Part shown: piece by piece, positions 36,809 through 45,338 of the stretch | How the letters are laid out: every line of letters begins with the position of its first letter | How positions within the stretch are numbered: position 1 is the stretch's first letter | From: Mycobacterium sp. 852014-50255_SCH5639931 | GTDB taxonomy: Bacteria > Actinomycetota > Actinomycetes > Mycobacteriales > Mycobacteriaceae | Assembly (NCBI RefSeq): GCF_001665605.1 | Contig: NZ_LZSV01000011.1 | Span: forward strand, 310,001-374,000 | Reading direction: 5' to 3' | DNA length: 64,000 bases | Notes under the pieces: generated by a model | Seen by the model: only the letters and a program-made list of their open reading frames with translations | What the model was told of the DNA's origin: nothing | Databases searched by the model: none | Made by a program: the position numbers and the translations under genes

Positions 36809-36835
36809 CCACAACGCCGTCTTGTGGGTCCACAA
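36809..36835. promoter_or_regulatory. Three-arm alternating inverted repeat
   Basis: CCACAA (36809-36814), 7 bases, TTGTGG (36822-36827), 2 bases, CCACAA (36830-36835). The middle arm can pair with either neighbour, so two mutually exclusive hairpins are possible. It starts eight bases after the DUF1348 stop and about 190 bases before pntAa. Also seen as an 11-bp direct repeat CCACAACGCCG. Terminator/attenuator or operator. Confidence 0.4.
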
Positions 36836-37028
36836 CGCCGCGGCCGCTACTGCGTGCGCCTCGGGTAACGAACCATCGACGGGAGTCCGTCTGCCGCGCC
36901 GGCGGTATCCCGCCCCGGTCGATCGCACGTCCGGGGCGAAATTCGGCAGGCGTTAAGGTAGCGAAGCGTGCGGCCAGCCAGCGGCACATCAAACGGCAGG
37001 AAAGTGCGGGAAAGCAGATGTACGCGCC

Positions 37029-38123
37029 ATGACAGATGCGCAGACGACGGTAGGGGTGGTCGCCGAGTCCGGGACCGACGAACGACGGGTCGCACTGGTA
37101 CCCAAGGCGGTGGCGTCGCTGATCAGCAGCGGTGTGGCCGTAGTGGTCGAGTCGGGTGCGGGCGAGGGCGCATTGCTTCCGGACCAGCTCTACATCGAGG
37201 CCGGCGCCAGCATCGGGGACGCCTGGGCCGCCGACGTCGTCGTCAAGGTGGCGCCGCCGACCAAAGAAGAGGTCGGCAGGTTGCGCCGCGGGCAGACCCT
37301 GATCGGGTTCCTGGCACCGCGCAACGCCGACAACTCGATCGGCGCTCTCACCGAGGCCGGGGTGCAGGCGTTCGCGCTCGAGGCGATTCCGCGCATCTCG
37401 CGCGCCCAGGTCATGGATGCGCTCTCTTCGCAGGCCAACGTGGCCGGCTATAAGGCCGTGCTGCTGGCCGCCTCCGAGTCGACCCGATTCTTCCCGATGC
37501 TGACGACCGCGGCGGGCACCGTGAAACCGGCCAGCGTGCTGGTGCTCGGCGTCGGGGTGGCCGGGCTGCAGGCGCTGGCGACGGCCAAACGGCTGGGCGG
37601 GCGCACCTCCGGCTACGACGTGCGCCCCGAGGTCGCCGACCAGGTCCGTTCGGTCGGGGCGCAATGGCTCGACATCGGCATCGACGCGGCCGGTGAGGGC
37701 GGGTATGCCCGCGAGCTCACCGAAGAAGAACGCGCCCAGCAGCAGAAATCCCTGGAGAAGGCGATCGCCGGGTTCGACGTGGTGATCACCACCGCGTTGG
37801 TCCCGGGGCGCCCCGCGCCGCGGCTGGTGACCGCCGCGGCGGTGGAGTCGATGAAGCCCGGCAGCGTGGTGATCGACCTGGCGGGGGAGACCGGGGGCAA
37901 CTGCGAACTGACCGAGCCGGGGCAGACGGTCGTCAAGCACGACGTCACCATCGCCTCTCCGCTGAACCTGCCGGCAACCATGCCCGAGCACGCCAGCGAG
38001 CTCTACAGCAAGAACATCACGGCGTTCCTGGACCTGTTGATCAAAGACGGCAAGCTGGCCCCCGACTTCGACGACGAGGTCGTCGCGGCGGCGTGCGTCA
38101 CCCGGACGCCCGCGGCCGGCTAG
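37029..38123 (+). CDS. pntAa: NAD(P) transhydrogenase subunit alpha part 1, Rv0155
   Basis: 364 residues, the soluble NAD(H)-binding domain I of the proton-translocating transhydrogenase. Opening TVGVVAESGTDERRVALVPKAV, the RQD-loop region AFALEAIPRISRAQVMDALSSQ, and the Rossmann motif VLVLGVGVAGLQALATAKRLG. In this split type the membrane part is a separate gene. It works with PntAb and PntB to move hydride between NADH and NADP driven by the proton gradient. First gene of the three-gene operon. Confidence 0.95.
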   Translation: MTDAQTTVGVVAESGTDERRVALVPKAVASLISSGVAVVVESGAGEGALLPDQLYIEAGASIGDAWAADVVVKVAPPTKEEVGRLRRGQTLIGFLAPRNADNSIGALTEAGVQAFALEAIPRISRAQVMDALSSQANVAGYKAVLLAASESTRFFPMLTTAAGTVKPASVLVLGVGVAGLQALATAKRLGGRTSGYDVRPEVADQVRSVGAQWLDIGIDAAGEGGYARELTEEERAQQQKSLEKAIAGFDVVITTALVPGRPAPRLVTAAAVESMKPGSVVIDLAGETGGNCELTEPGQTVVKHDVTIASPLNLPATMPEHASELYSKNITAFLDLLIKDGKLAPDFDDEVVAAACVTRTPAAG

Positions 38124-38133
38124 AGAGGACTAC

Positions 38134-38463
38134 ATGTACGACGAGCTGTTGGCCAATCTGGCGATCCTGGTGCTGTCCGGGTTCGTCGGGTTCGCGGTCA
38201 TTTCCAAGGTGCCCAACACGCTGCACACGCCGCTGATGTCTGGAACGAACGCCATTCACGGCATCGTGGTGCTCGGCGCGCTGGTGGTCTTCGGCGAGGT
38301 TGAGCATCCGTCGCTGGCGGTGCAGATCATCCTGTTCGTCGCGGTGGTGTTCGGGACGCTCAACGTGATCGGCGGCTTCATCGTCACCGACCGGATGCTG
38401 GGCATGTTCAAGGGCAAGAAGAAAGCGGTGCCCGCCAAGACCGACGACCTGGCGGTGAAATGA
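38134..38463 (+). CDS. pntAb: NAD(P) transhydrogenase subunit alpha part 2, Rv0156
   Basis: 109 residues with three membrane helices (about 7-26, 42-62 and 66-87); HTPLMSGTNAIHGIVVLG is the signature loop of the PntA C-terminal membrane domain. Cytoplasmic tail is Lys-rich. GAGAGGAC ribosome site. Ends overlapping pntB by four bases (ATGA). Confidence 0.95.
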   Translation: MYDELLANLAILVLSGFVGFAVISKVPNTLHTPLMSGTNAIHGIVVLGALVVFGEVEHPSLAVQIILFVAVVFGTLNVIGGFIVTDRMLGMFKGKKKAVPAKTDDLAVK

Positions 38464-39887
38464 ACTACCTCGTCACCGTTCTCTACATCATCTCGTTCGC
38501 GCTCTTCATTTATGGCCTGATGGGCCTGACCGGCCCGAAGACGGCGGTGCGGGGCAACCTCATTGCCGCGGTCGGCATGGCCCTCGCGGTGACGGCGACC
38601 CTGATCAAGATCCGGCACACCGAGTCGTGGGTGCTCATCATCGCCGGCCTGGTCGTGGGTGTCGTGCTCGGTGTGCCACCGGCGCGGCTGACCAAGATGA
38701 CCGCCATGCCGCAGCTGGTGGCGTTCTTCAACGGCGTCGGCGGCGGCACCGTCGCGCTCATCGCGCTGGCGGAATTCATTGAGACCAAAGGATTTTCGGC
38801 CTTCCAACACGGGGAGTCGCCGACCGTGCACATCGTGGTCGCGTCGCTTTTCGCCGCGATCATCGGGTCGATCTCGTTCTGGGGATCGATCATCGCCTTC
38901 GGCAAGCTGCAGGAGATCATCTCCGGCTCGCCGATCGGCTTCGGCAAGCTTCAGCAGCCGATCAACCTGCTGTTGCTGGTGGCGGCGGTGGCCGCCGCGG
39001 TCATCGTCGGCATCCACGCCCATCCCGGCACCGGTGGGGCGTCGCTCTGGTGGATGATCGGCCTCCTCGTCGCCGCGGGTGTGCTCGGCCTGATGGTGGT
39101 GCTGCCGATCGGTGGCGCCGACATGCCGGTGGTCATCTCGCTGCTCAACGCGATGACCGGGCTGTCGGCCGCGGCGGCCGGCCTGGCGCTCAACAACACC
39201 GCGATGATCGTGGCCGGCATGATCGTCGGCGCGTCCGGTTCTATCCTGACCAACCTCATGGCCAAGGCCATGAACCGGTCCATTCCGGCGATCGTCGCCG
39301 GTGGCTTCGGCGGTGGGGGCGTGGCCCCGGGCGCCGGCGGGGACGGCGGCGACAAACACGTCAAGGCGACCTCGGCCGCCGACGCCGCGATCCAGATGGC
39401 GTACGCCAACCAGGTGATCGTGGTTCCCGGCTACGGGCTGGCGGTGGCGCAGGCGCAGCACGCCGTCAAGGACATGGCCAGCCTGCTCGAGGAGAAAGGC
39501 GTGCCGGTGAAGTACGCGATTCACCCGGTCGCGGGGCGGATGCCCGGGCACATGAACGTGCTACTGGCCGAGGCCGAGGTCGACTACGACGCCATGAAGG
39601 ACATGGACGACATCAACGACGAGTTCGCCCGCACCGACGTCGCGATCGTCATCGGCGCCAACGACGTCACCAACCCGGCGGCCCGCAACGAACAATCCAG
39701 CCCGATCTACGGCATGCCCATCCTCAACGTGGACAAAGCCAGGTCGGTGATCGTGCTCAAGCGGTCGATGAACTCCGGCTTCGCGGGCATCGACAACCCG
39801 CTGTTCTACGCCGACGGGACGACGATGTTGTTCGGGGATGCAAAGAAATCGGTGACCGAGGTCGCCGAGGAATTGAAGGCGCTCTAG
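38460..39887 (+). CDS. pntB: NAD(P) transhydrogenase subunit beta, Rv0157
   Basis: 475 residues: about nine membrane helices (domain II) to residue 290, then the soluble NADP-binding domain III with VVPGYGLAVAQAQHAVKD, HPVAGRMPGHMNVLLAEA, DINDEFARTDVAIVIGANDVTNPAA and KRSMNSGFAGIDNPLF. Together with PntAa and PntAb it forms the proton-pumping transhydrogenase supplying NADPH. Confidence 0.95.
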   Translation: MNYLVTVLYIISFALFIYGLMGLTGPKTAVRGNLIAAVGMALAVTATLIKIRHTESWVLIIAGLVVGVVLGVPPARLTKMTAMPQLVAFFNGVGGGTVALIALAEFIETKGFSAFQHGESPTVHIVVASLFAAIIGSISFWGSIIAFGKLQEIISGSPIGFGKLQQPINLLLLVAAVAAAVIVGIHAHPGTGGASLWWMIGLLVAAGVLGLMVVLPIGGADMPVVISLLNAMTGLSAAAAGLALNNTAMIVAGMIVGASGSILTNLMAKAMNRSIPAIVAGGFGGGGVAPGAGGDGGDKHVKATSAADAAIQMAYANQVIVVPGYGLAVAQAQHAVKDMASLLEEKGVPVKYAIHPVAGRMPGHMNVLLAEAEVDYDAMKDMDDINDEFARTDVAIVIGANDVTNPAARNEQSSPIYGMPILNVDKARSVIVLKRSMNSGFAGIDNPLFYADGTTMLFGDAKKSVTEVAEELKAL

Positions 39888-39901
39888 AGGCGCCAAACGG
39901 T

Positions 39902-40027
39902 TTAGACCGGCGGGTAGGCGGGCGGCGGGTAGCCGTTGCCGTCGACGACGCCGCGTAGACCCCAGGGCACGTAGCGGAAAAAGAACTCGATTTCGTCGCT
40001 AGCGTCGTAGTCCGGGCTCGGATCCAT
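39902..40027 (-). CDS. 41-residue conserved small protein, Rv0157A-like
   Basis: Encodes MDPSPDYDASDEIEFFFRYV then PWGLRGVVDGNGYPPPAYPPV (41 residues). A strong ribosome site GGAGGGG lies seven bases before the ATG, and the position right after pntB on the opposite strand matches the short gene Rv0157A of M. tuberculosis. The middle FFFRYVPWGLRGV is amphipathic/hydrophobic and the tail is Pro/Tyr-rich, so membrane association is possible. Function unknown. Confidence 0.7.
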   Translation of the reverse strand: MDPSPDYDASDEIEFFFRYVPWGLRGVVDGNGYPPPAYPPV

Positions 40028-40112
40028 GAGGCCACCCCTCCAGTCGCGACTTGAGCTTTCGAAAAGCGAGTCTAGTCCCATCCTCGTCGGGGCGACACCT
40101 CGCGTTTGCCTA

Positions 40113-40128
40113 AACTGTCCAACCAGTT
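40113..40128. promoter_or_regulatory. Inverted repeat AACTG-N6-CAGTT upstream of TetR
   Basis: Perfect 5-bp arms with a 6-base spacer, 65 bases before the TetR start at 40193 and 86 bases from the divergent small gene. Followed by an AT-rich stretch (TTGATTGATAATTGG) that may hold the promoter. Candidate autoregulatory operator. Confidence 0.45.
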
Positions 40129-40192
40129 GATTGATAATTGGCCTTGCCCGGCACCCCAGCGCCCCGCCCGGCAGTGACGATAGCGAGGACAG

Positions 40193-40816
40193 ATGCCATC
40201 CGATAGCGGACTAACGCGGCGCGAGGAGCTGCTGGCTGTTGCCACCAAGCTGTTCGCCGCCCGCGGCTACCACGGCACCCGGATGGATGACGTCGCCGAC
40301 GTGATCGGCCTGAACAAGGCGACGGTCTACCACTACTACGCCAGTAAGTCCCTGATCCTCTACGACATCTATCAGCAGGCCGCCGAGGGCACGCTGGCCG
40401 CCGTCCACGACGATCCGTCCTGGACGGCCCGCGAGGCGCTCTATCAGTACACGGTCCGGCTGCTCACCGGCATCGCCGCCAATCCCGAGCGGGCCGCCGT
40501 CTACTTCCAGGAGGCGCCCTACATCGCCGAGTGGTTCACCGAAGAACAGGTCGCCGCGGTCCGGGAGAAGGAGACCCAGGTCTACGAGCACGTCCACGGC
40601 CTGATCGACCGGGGGATCGCCAGTGGCGAGTTCTACCCGTGCGACTCCCACGTGCTGGCGCTCGGATACATCGGCATGACGCTCGGCGCCTATCGGTGGC
40701 TGCGGCCGAGCGGGCGGCGCAGCGCCAAGGAGATCGCCGCCGAATTCAGCACCGCACTGCTGCGCGGCTTGATCCGCGACGAAGCGATCCGCACGAGTTC
40801 CCCGCTCGGCCCTTAG
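40193..40816 (+). CDS. TetR family regulator, Rv0158 orthologue
   Basis: 207 residues. HTH about residues 31-53 (MDDVADVIGLNKATVYHYYASKS), ligand domain with TGIAANPERAAVYFQEAPYIAEWF, typical of TetR proteins that sense acyl-CoA-like ligands. The stop TAG is the first triplet of a three-copy minisatellite. Conserved position after pntB. Confidence 0.9.
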   Translation: MPSDSGLTRREELLAVATKLFAARGYHGTRMDDVADVIGLNKATVYHYYASKSLILYDIYQQAAEGTLAAVHDDPSWTAREALYQYTVRLLTGIAANPERAAVYFQEAPYIAEWFTEEQVAAVREKETQVYEHVHGLIDRGIASGEFYPCDSHVLALGYIGMTLGAYRWLRPSGRRSAKEIAAEFSTALLRGLIRDEAIRTSSPLGP

Positions 40817-40981
40817 TTCGATGGGGGCGACCCGCTTCGCCCGGCTACGCCGCGCTCGCGATCGCCCCTAGTTCGATGGGGGCGACCCGCTTCGCCCCGG
40901 CTACGCCGCGCTCGCGATCGCCCCTAGTTCGATGGGGGCGACCCGCTTCGCCCGGCCACGCCGCGCTCGCGATCGCCCCTA
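40814..40981. repeat. Three-copy 55/56-bp tandem repeat (minisatellite)
   Basis: Copies at 40814-40868 (55 bp), 40869-40924 (56 bp) and 40925-40979 (55 bp), each starting TAGTTCGATGGGGGCGACCC and ending GCGATCGCCCC; they differ by one C insertion and one T/C change. The array fills the whole gap between two convergent genes, from the TetR stop codon to the hydrolase stop codon. Within each unit GGGGGCGA can pair with TCGCCCC, so each copy can form a hairpin and may act as a two-way terminator. Confidence 0.9.
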
Positions 40982-41875
40982 GGCGCCCGCGCCCTTCAGG
41001 TGCTTGTCGAGGAAGGCGAGCTGGTCGGCGACGACACGCTCGAACGCCTCGCCGACGTAGATGGCGAAATGGCCCTCGGGATAGAGCTTGACCTCACCGC
41101 GCGGGGCCCTGGCCGCGTGGCGCAGCGTCGCCGCCGCGGGGGCCACCGAGTCGGCTTCGCAGACGCAGAACAGGATCGGGCAGGTGATCTTGGGCGTGCG
41201 GCGCCCCGGGCGATAGGCCATGATCTTCAACGCGATTCGGGCCGCCACTTGCTGGGGGATGTCCACACCGTCGGGCACCAGTCTCAGGTAACCGGGGTAG
41301 GCGTCGGGCGCGTTCATCAGCGCGACCTCGCCCGGTTTCCCCACCGTGGGAACCATCACCGGTGGTTTTCCGCGGCGGGCGGCGAGCAGGTCGCGGGCGC
41401 CCAGAATGCCGACGCGCAAGAAGATCAGCGGGGACAGCGTTCGTATCGATGCGACGGCGTCGGTGAAGGGGCATTGGACCACCGCGGCGGCGATGCCCGG
41501 CAGCCGCGCCGCCGTGGCGATCACGTGCCCGCCGGCAAAAGAGGTGCCCCACAGGGCGATTCGCTTGGGATCGATTTCCGGGAGGGTGCGGGCGTAGGCG
41601 ACCGTGGCGGCCCAGTCGGCGAGCTGCAGCCCGATGTCGAGCAACTGGCGCGGCCGGCCCTCGCTGTCGCCGAAGTTGCGGTAGTCGAACACCAGGCAGG
41701 CATAACCGGCCGCGCTGAATCGTTCGGCGTAGGCGTCGAGCCGCATGGTGCGCACCGCGCCCAGCCCGTGCGCCATCACCAATAACGGCGCGGGTCCGCT
41801 GCCCGGCGGCCGGTAGAGCCACGCGCTGATCAAATCGCCACCGGAGGGGAACTGGACGTCTTCACGTTGTGCCAT
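40979..41875 (-). CDS. Alpha/beta hydrolase, dienelactone-hydrolase-like
   Basis: 298 residues. Opening VQFPSGGDLISAWLYRPPG, oxyanion region VMAHGLGAVRTMRLDAYAERF, nucleophile elbow LWGTSFAGGHV with Ser, acid in CEADSVAP and His in YPEGHFAIYVGE. Such mycobacterial enzymes act as esterases or peptidases; the substrate is unknown. Its stop touches the last repeat unit. Divergent from the DapB-like gene. Confidence 0.85.
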   Translation of the reverse strand: MAQREDVQFPSGGDLISAWLYRPPGSGPAPLLVMAHGLGAVRTMRLDAYAERFSAAGYACLVFDYRNFGDSEGRPRQLLDIGLQLADWAATVAYARTLPEIDPKRIALWGTSFAGGHVIATAARLPGIAAAVVQCPFTDAVASIRTLSPLIFLRVGILGARDLLAARRGKPPVMVPTVGKPGEVALMNAPDAYPGYLRLVPDGVDIPQQVAARIALKIMAYRPGRRTPKITCPILFCVCEADSVAPAAATLRHAARAPRGEVKLYPEGHFAIYVGEAFERVVADQLAFLDKHLKGAGA

Positions 41876-41957
41876 CAGCGAGTCATTCTGCCCGGGGATA
41901 CGACGCTCAGTCCGCCGGTATGCGCCACAAATTTTATGGACTAGTGTCTAGAAAAGT

Positions 41958-41971
41958 TTTGAGCGCTCAAA
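41958..41971. promoter_or_regulatory. Perfect 14-bp palindrome TTTGAGCGCTCAAA
   Basis: Lies 14 bases before the ATG at 41986, so it would block initiation. An imperfect dyad CTAG-TGT-CTAG is just upstream (41941-41951). Likely operator of an unlinked or nearby TetR-type regulator. Confidence 0.5.
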
Positions 41972-41985
41972 GGACGGAGACTCTC

Positions 41986-43086
41986 ATGGCGATCCGCGTC
42001 GCGCACGTCGGTACCGGAAACGTCGGAGGGCTGGCCCTGGCCGAGCTGATCACCAACCCGCAGTTCGAGTTGACGGGCGTGTGTGTGTCCAGCCCGGAGA
42101 AGGTGGGCAGGGATGCCGGCGAGCTGTGCGGCGTGGGCCTTGAGGCCGGTGTCGTCACGGGTGTCACGGCCGTCTCCGACCTCGACGCCCTGTTGGCCAC
42201 CAAGCCCGAGTGCGTCGTGTACTGCGCTATGGGCGACACCCGCCTGCCCGACGCGATGGCCGACGTCATGCGCATCCTGGCGGCCGGCGTCAACGTCGTC
42301 GGGTCCTCCCCGGGGCTGCTGCAGTACCCGTGGGGCGTGATGCCCGACAAGTACATCGGCCGCGTCGAAGATGCGGCACGGCAGGGCAATTCGAGCATCT
42401 TCATCAGCGGCGTCGACCCGGGATTCGCCAACGACCTGATCCCGTTCGCGCTCGCCGGCACCTGTCAGCACATCGAGCAGGTGCGCTGCATGGAGATTCA
42501 CGACTACTCGTCGTACAACGGGACCGAGGTCATGGACTACATGGGATTCGCCAAGCCCATGGACGAGATCCCGATGCTGCTGCAGCCGGGCATACTCAGC
42601 ATCGCCTGGGGAACCGCGATTCGTCAGCTGGCGGCCGGTCTCGGCATTGAGGTCGACGAGATCACCGAGTCCTACCAGCGCGAGCCGGCACCCGAGGATT
42701 TCGACATCGCGGTCGGCCACGTTGCCAAGGGCACCGTGGCCGTGCTGCAGTTCGAGATCCGCGGCATGGTCAAGGGTCATCCCGCGGTCGTCATCGAGCA
42801 CGTAACCCGGCTGCGGCCCGACCTGCGACCGGACTTGCCTCAGCCCGCCGCGGGTGACGGCTCGTACCGCGTCGAGATCACCGGGGAGCCGTCGTATGCC
42901 GTCGACATCATCCCGAGCAGCCGCAAGGGCGACCACAACCACGCCGCGATCGCGGGCGCCGCGGGCCGTGTCGTCAACGCCATCCCCGCCGTGATCGCCG
43001 CGCCGCCGGGCATCCGGACGACACTTGATTTGCCGCTGATAACGGGCAAAGGCCTTTACGCACCAAGCACTTTGGTGACCACCTGA
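41986..43086 (+). CDS. DapB-like NAD(P)-dependent amine/diaminopimelate-type dehydrogenase
   Basis: 366 residues. N-terminal Rossmann fold VAHVGTGNVGGLALAELI, then VVYCAMGDTRLPDA, SSPGLLQYPWG, SGVDPGFANDLIPFAL. Belongs to the mycobacterial group annotated as dihydrodipicolinate reductase-like proteins, but far from true DapB and with no lysine-pathway neighbours. The ATG at 41986 is preferred; an upstream frame from 41869 crosses the palindrome and the hydrolase start. Likely co-transcribed with the SDR 17 bases downstream. Confidence 0.82.
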   Translation: MAIRVAHVGTGNVGGLALAELITNPQFELTGVCVSSPEKVGRDAGELCGVGLEAGVVTGVTAVSDLDALLATKPECVVYCAMGDTRLPDAMADVMRILAAGVNVVGSSPGLLQYPWGVMPDKYIGRVEDAARQGNSSIFISGVDPGFANDLIPFALAGTCQHIEQVRCMEIHDYSSYNGTEVMDYMGFAKPMDEIPMLLQPGILSIAWGTAIRQLAAGLGIEVDEITESYQREPAPEDFDIAVGHVAKGTVAVLQFEIRGMVKGHPAVVIEHVTRLRPDLRPDLPQPAAGDGSYRVEITGEPSYAVDIIPSSRKGDHNHAAIAGAAGRVVNAIPAVIAAPPGIRTTLDLPLITGKGLYAPSTLVTT

Positions 43087-43103
43087 ATCGAAAGGAGACC
43101 CAC

Positions 43104-43844
43104 GTGGGTCGGGTAGACGGCAAGGTAGCGCTCATCAGTGGTGGCGCCGGCGGTATGGGAGCCGAAGATGCGCGCCTGCTGGTCGAGGAAGGCGCCAAGG
43201 TCGTTATCGGCGACATTCTTGACGACCAGGGCAAGGCGTTGGCCGACGAGATCGGCGACTCTGCACGCTACGTGCACCTCGACGTCACCCAGCCCGACCA
43301 GTGGGACGCCGCCGTCGCCACCGCGATCGGCGAATTCGGCAAGCTAAACGTGCTGGTCAACAACGCCGGAACCGTCGCGCTCGGCCCGCTGAAGAACTTC
43401 GATCTGGCCAAGTGGCAGAAGGTGATTGACGTCAACCTGACCGGGACATTCCTGGGCATGCGGGTTGCGGTCGAGCCGATGATCGCGGCCGGGGGCGGCT
43501 CGATCATCAACGTGTCGTCCATCGAGGGCCTGCGCGGCGCGCCCATGGTGCACCCCTACGTCGCGTCCAAGTGGGGCGTGCGTGGCCTCGCGAAGTCGGC
43601 GGCACTGGAGCTGGCGCCGCACAATATTCGGGTGAACTCCGTGCACCCGGGGTTCATCCGCACCCCGATGACCGCCCACCTGCCCGAGGACATGGTGACG
43701 ATCCCGCTCGGGCGTCCGGGCGAGGTTCGGGAAGTCGCGACATTCGTGCTCTTCCTGGCCAGCGACGAATCGTCATACTCCACCGGCAGCGAGTTCGTGA
43801 TGGACGGTGGCCTGATCACCGATGTGAATCACAAGGAGTTCTAG
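43104..43844 (+). CDS. Short-chain dehydrogenase, FabG3-like
   Basis: 246 residues, classical [20 protein letters not shown] (cofactor loop), [15 protein letters not shown] with acidic residue favouring [15 protein letters not shown], Ser in [10 protein letters not shown] and YVASK. Close in pattern to FabG3 (Rv2002), a 20-beta-hydroxysteroid dehydrogenase ([29 protein letters not shown]). GTG start after AAAGGAGACC. Steroid or acyl substrate plausible. Confidence 0.88.
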   Translation: MGRVDGKVALISGGAGGMGAEDARLLVEEGAKVVIGDILDDQGKALADEIGDSARYVHLDVTQPDQWDAAVATAIGEFGKLNVLVNNAGTVALGPLKNFDLAKWQKVIDVNLTGTFLGMRVAVEPMIAAGGGSIINVSSIEGLRGAPMVHPYVASKWGVRGLAKSAALELAPHNIRVNSVHPGFIRTPMTAHLPEDMVTIPLGRPGEVREVATFVLFLASDESSYSTGSEFVMDGGLITDVNHKEF

Positions 43845-43869
43845 CGGCGGAAAGTGCGACCGGCAAAGG

Positions 43870-43887
43870 TAGGTGACCGGTCGGCTA
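43870..43887. promoter_or_regulatory. NemR-type operator TAG-GT-GACCGGTC-GG-CTA
   Basis: 18-bp dyad 12 bases before the TetR start codon. Same layout, TAG-N2-GACYRGTC-N2-CTA, as the site at 44531-44548 in front of the hydrolase-reductase genes. Resembles operators described for NemR-type TetR proteins. Confidence 0.65.
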
Positions 43888-43898
43888 ATATCGAAAGT

Positions 43899-44489
43899 AT
43901 GCCGCGCCCGCCAAATCCGGAGGTCCGCAACCGCCTGCTCGCTGCAGGGCTCGGGCTCGTGCACGCGCGCGGATTCTCCGCCAGTGGGGTCAAGGACATC
44001 ACCGACGCGGCCGGCGTGCCGAAAGGCTCGTTCTACGCGTATTTCTCGAGCAAAGAGGCGTTCGCGGCGGCGATCCTCGCGCACTACTGGGCCGATATCG
44101 AGGCGCGGCTGCTGCCGATCCTCGCTGCCGACGGGCCGGCGCAGGAGCGGATCACACGCTTTTTCCACGCCCTCGCCGACGAACACGAGGCCGGCGACTT
44201 CCTGCTGGGCTGCCTGGTGGGCAACTTGTCGCTGGAACTCGGCGGATCCAGTGACCCGGTGCGCGCCGAGCTTCTCCGGATTCTCGAGCGCTGGGACACG
44301 GCCCTCACCGATTGTGTGCGGTCCGGCCAGCATGGTGCGGGGGCTATTCGCAGGGACCTCGACGCGGGGCAACTCGCCGCACAGCTGATCGAGGCGTGGG
44401 AGGGCGCGGCCCTGCGCGGCAAGGTGACCCGGAGTCGCATGCCGTACGACCGGTTCGAAGCGGTTACGGTCCCGGCGCTCTTGCGCTGA
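43899..44489 (+). CDS. NemR-like TetR family regulator
   Basis: 196 residues. HTH about residues 27-49 (VKDITDAAGVPKGSFYAYFSSKE) and a C-terminal domain with GDFLLGCLVGNLSLELGGSSDPVRAEL and the AWEGAALRGKV segment, typical of NemR/AcuR-like TetR proteins. The conserved Cys (GCLVGN) is a candidate for electrophile sensing, as in E. coli NemR. Two matching operators flank the gene, one for itself and one for the downstream hydrolase-aldo/keto reductase pair. Confidence 0.87.
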   Translation: MPRPPNPEVRNRLLAAGLGLVHARGFSASGVKDITDAAGVPKGSFYAYFSSKEAFAAAILAHYWADIEARLLPILAADGPAQERITRFFHALADEHEAGDFLLGCLVGNLSLELGGSSDPVRAELLRILERWDTALTDCVRSGQHGAGAIRRDLDAGQLAAQLIEAWEGAALRGKVTRSRMPYDRFEAVTVPALLR

Positions 44490-44530
44490 ATTTCGGCGAG
44501 AGGAATGCGGGGCGCTGCACGGTTGTTAAA

Positions 44531-44548
44531 TAGACGACTGGTCATCTA
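44531..44548 (+). promoter_or_regulatory. NemR-type operator TAG-AC-GACTGGTC-AT-CTA
   Basis: 18-bp dyad, 42 bases before the cysteine hydrolase ATG, with the same fixed positions (TAG, GAC, GTC, CTA) as the site before the regulator gene. A TATAGT element just downstream could be the -10 region, placing the operator over the promoter. Confidence 0.65.
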
Positions 44549-44590
44549 TAGTGTCGATATGAACCGATTCCGACCACGAGGACGGCCCCG

Positions 44591-45319
44591 ATGACGGACC
44601 CGGCCACTTACGCCGACCCACAGGATCCCGCGCTGCCGCCTTCGGGCTTCGCGTTCGATTTTGAGCACGCCGCGCTCGTCGTCACCGATCCGCAGATCGA
44701 CTTCCTCAGCCCCGACGGCGCCGCGTGGCCGGCCTTCGGCGACAGCATCCGCGACAACGGCACCGTGGCCCACATCGGCGAACTATTCCGCGCCGCCAAA
44801 CTGGCGGGCCTCACCGTCGCCGTGTCGCCGCACTACTTCTACCCCACCGACAGGCAGTGGCTGTTCGGCGATCCGCTGGAGAAATTCATGATCGGCGTGG
44901 GCATGTTCGACCGTCGGGGCGCTTACACGACGGACGGATTCGCGGGCTCCGGGGCCGACTTCCTGCCCGCCTACTGTCACCACATCCACGACGGGCAGAC
45001 CGTCATCGCCTCCCCGCACAAGATCGTCGGCCCCGAATCGAACGACCTTGTGCTGCAGTTGCGCAAGCGGGGCGTGAACCAGGTCGTCCTGGCGGGGATG
45101 GCCGCCAACCTCTGCGTCGAAGGCCACCTGCGCGAGCTCATCGAGCAGGGCTTCGAGGTCGTGGTCGTCAAGGACGCCACCGCGGGCCCGCGTTTACCCG
45201 AGGGTGATGGCTACCTCGCGGCCCTGGTGAATTTCCGGTTCCTCGCCAGCGCCGTCTGGACAACTGCCGAAACCGTCGCGCGCCTCGTGAAACGGGTTGC
45301 GCCCGAAAGTATTCGATAA
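44591..45319 (+). CDS. Isochorismatase-like cysteine hydrolase
   Basis: 242 residues. Asp in VVTDPQIDFLSPDG, Lys in SPHKIVGPESN and catalytic Cys in GMAANLCVEGHLRELIEQG give the D-K-C triad of the cysteine hydrolase superfamily. Members cleave amides such as N-carbamoylsarcosine or nicotinamide, or isochorismate. Substrate not evident. Positioned behind a NemR-type operator and 19 bases before the aldo/keto reductase. Confidence 0.88.
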   Translation: MTDPATYADPQDPALPPSGFAFDFEHAALVVTDPQIDFLSPDGAAWPAFGDSIRDNGTVAHIGELFRAAKLAGLTVAVSPHYFYPTDRQWLFGDPLEKFMIGVGMFDRRGAYTTDGFAGSGADFLPAYCHHIHDGQTVIASPHKIVGPESNDLVLQLRKRGVNQVVLAGMAANLCVEGHLRELIEQGFEVVVVKDATAGPRLPEGDGYLAALVNFRFLASAVWTTAETVARLVKRVAPESIR

Positions 45320-45338
45320 CGATGTAAGGAGACCGACC

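Noticed and set aside
40814..40981. CRISPR-like array
   Set aside because: Repeats are contiguous with no unique spacers, and no cas genes are present.
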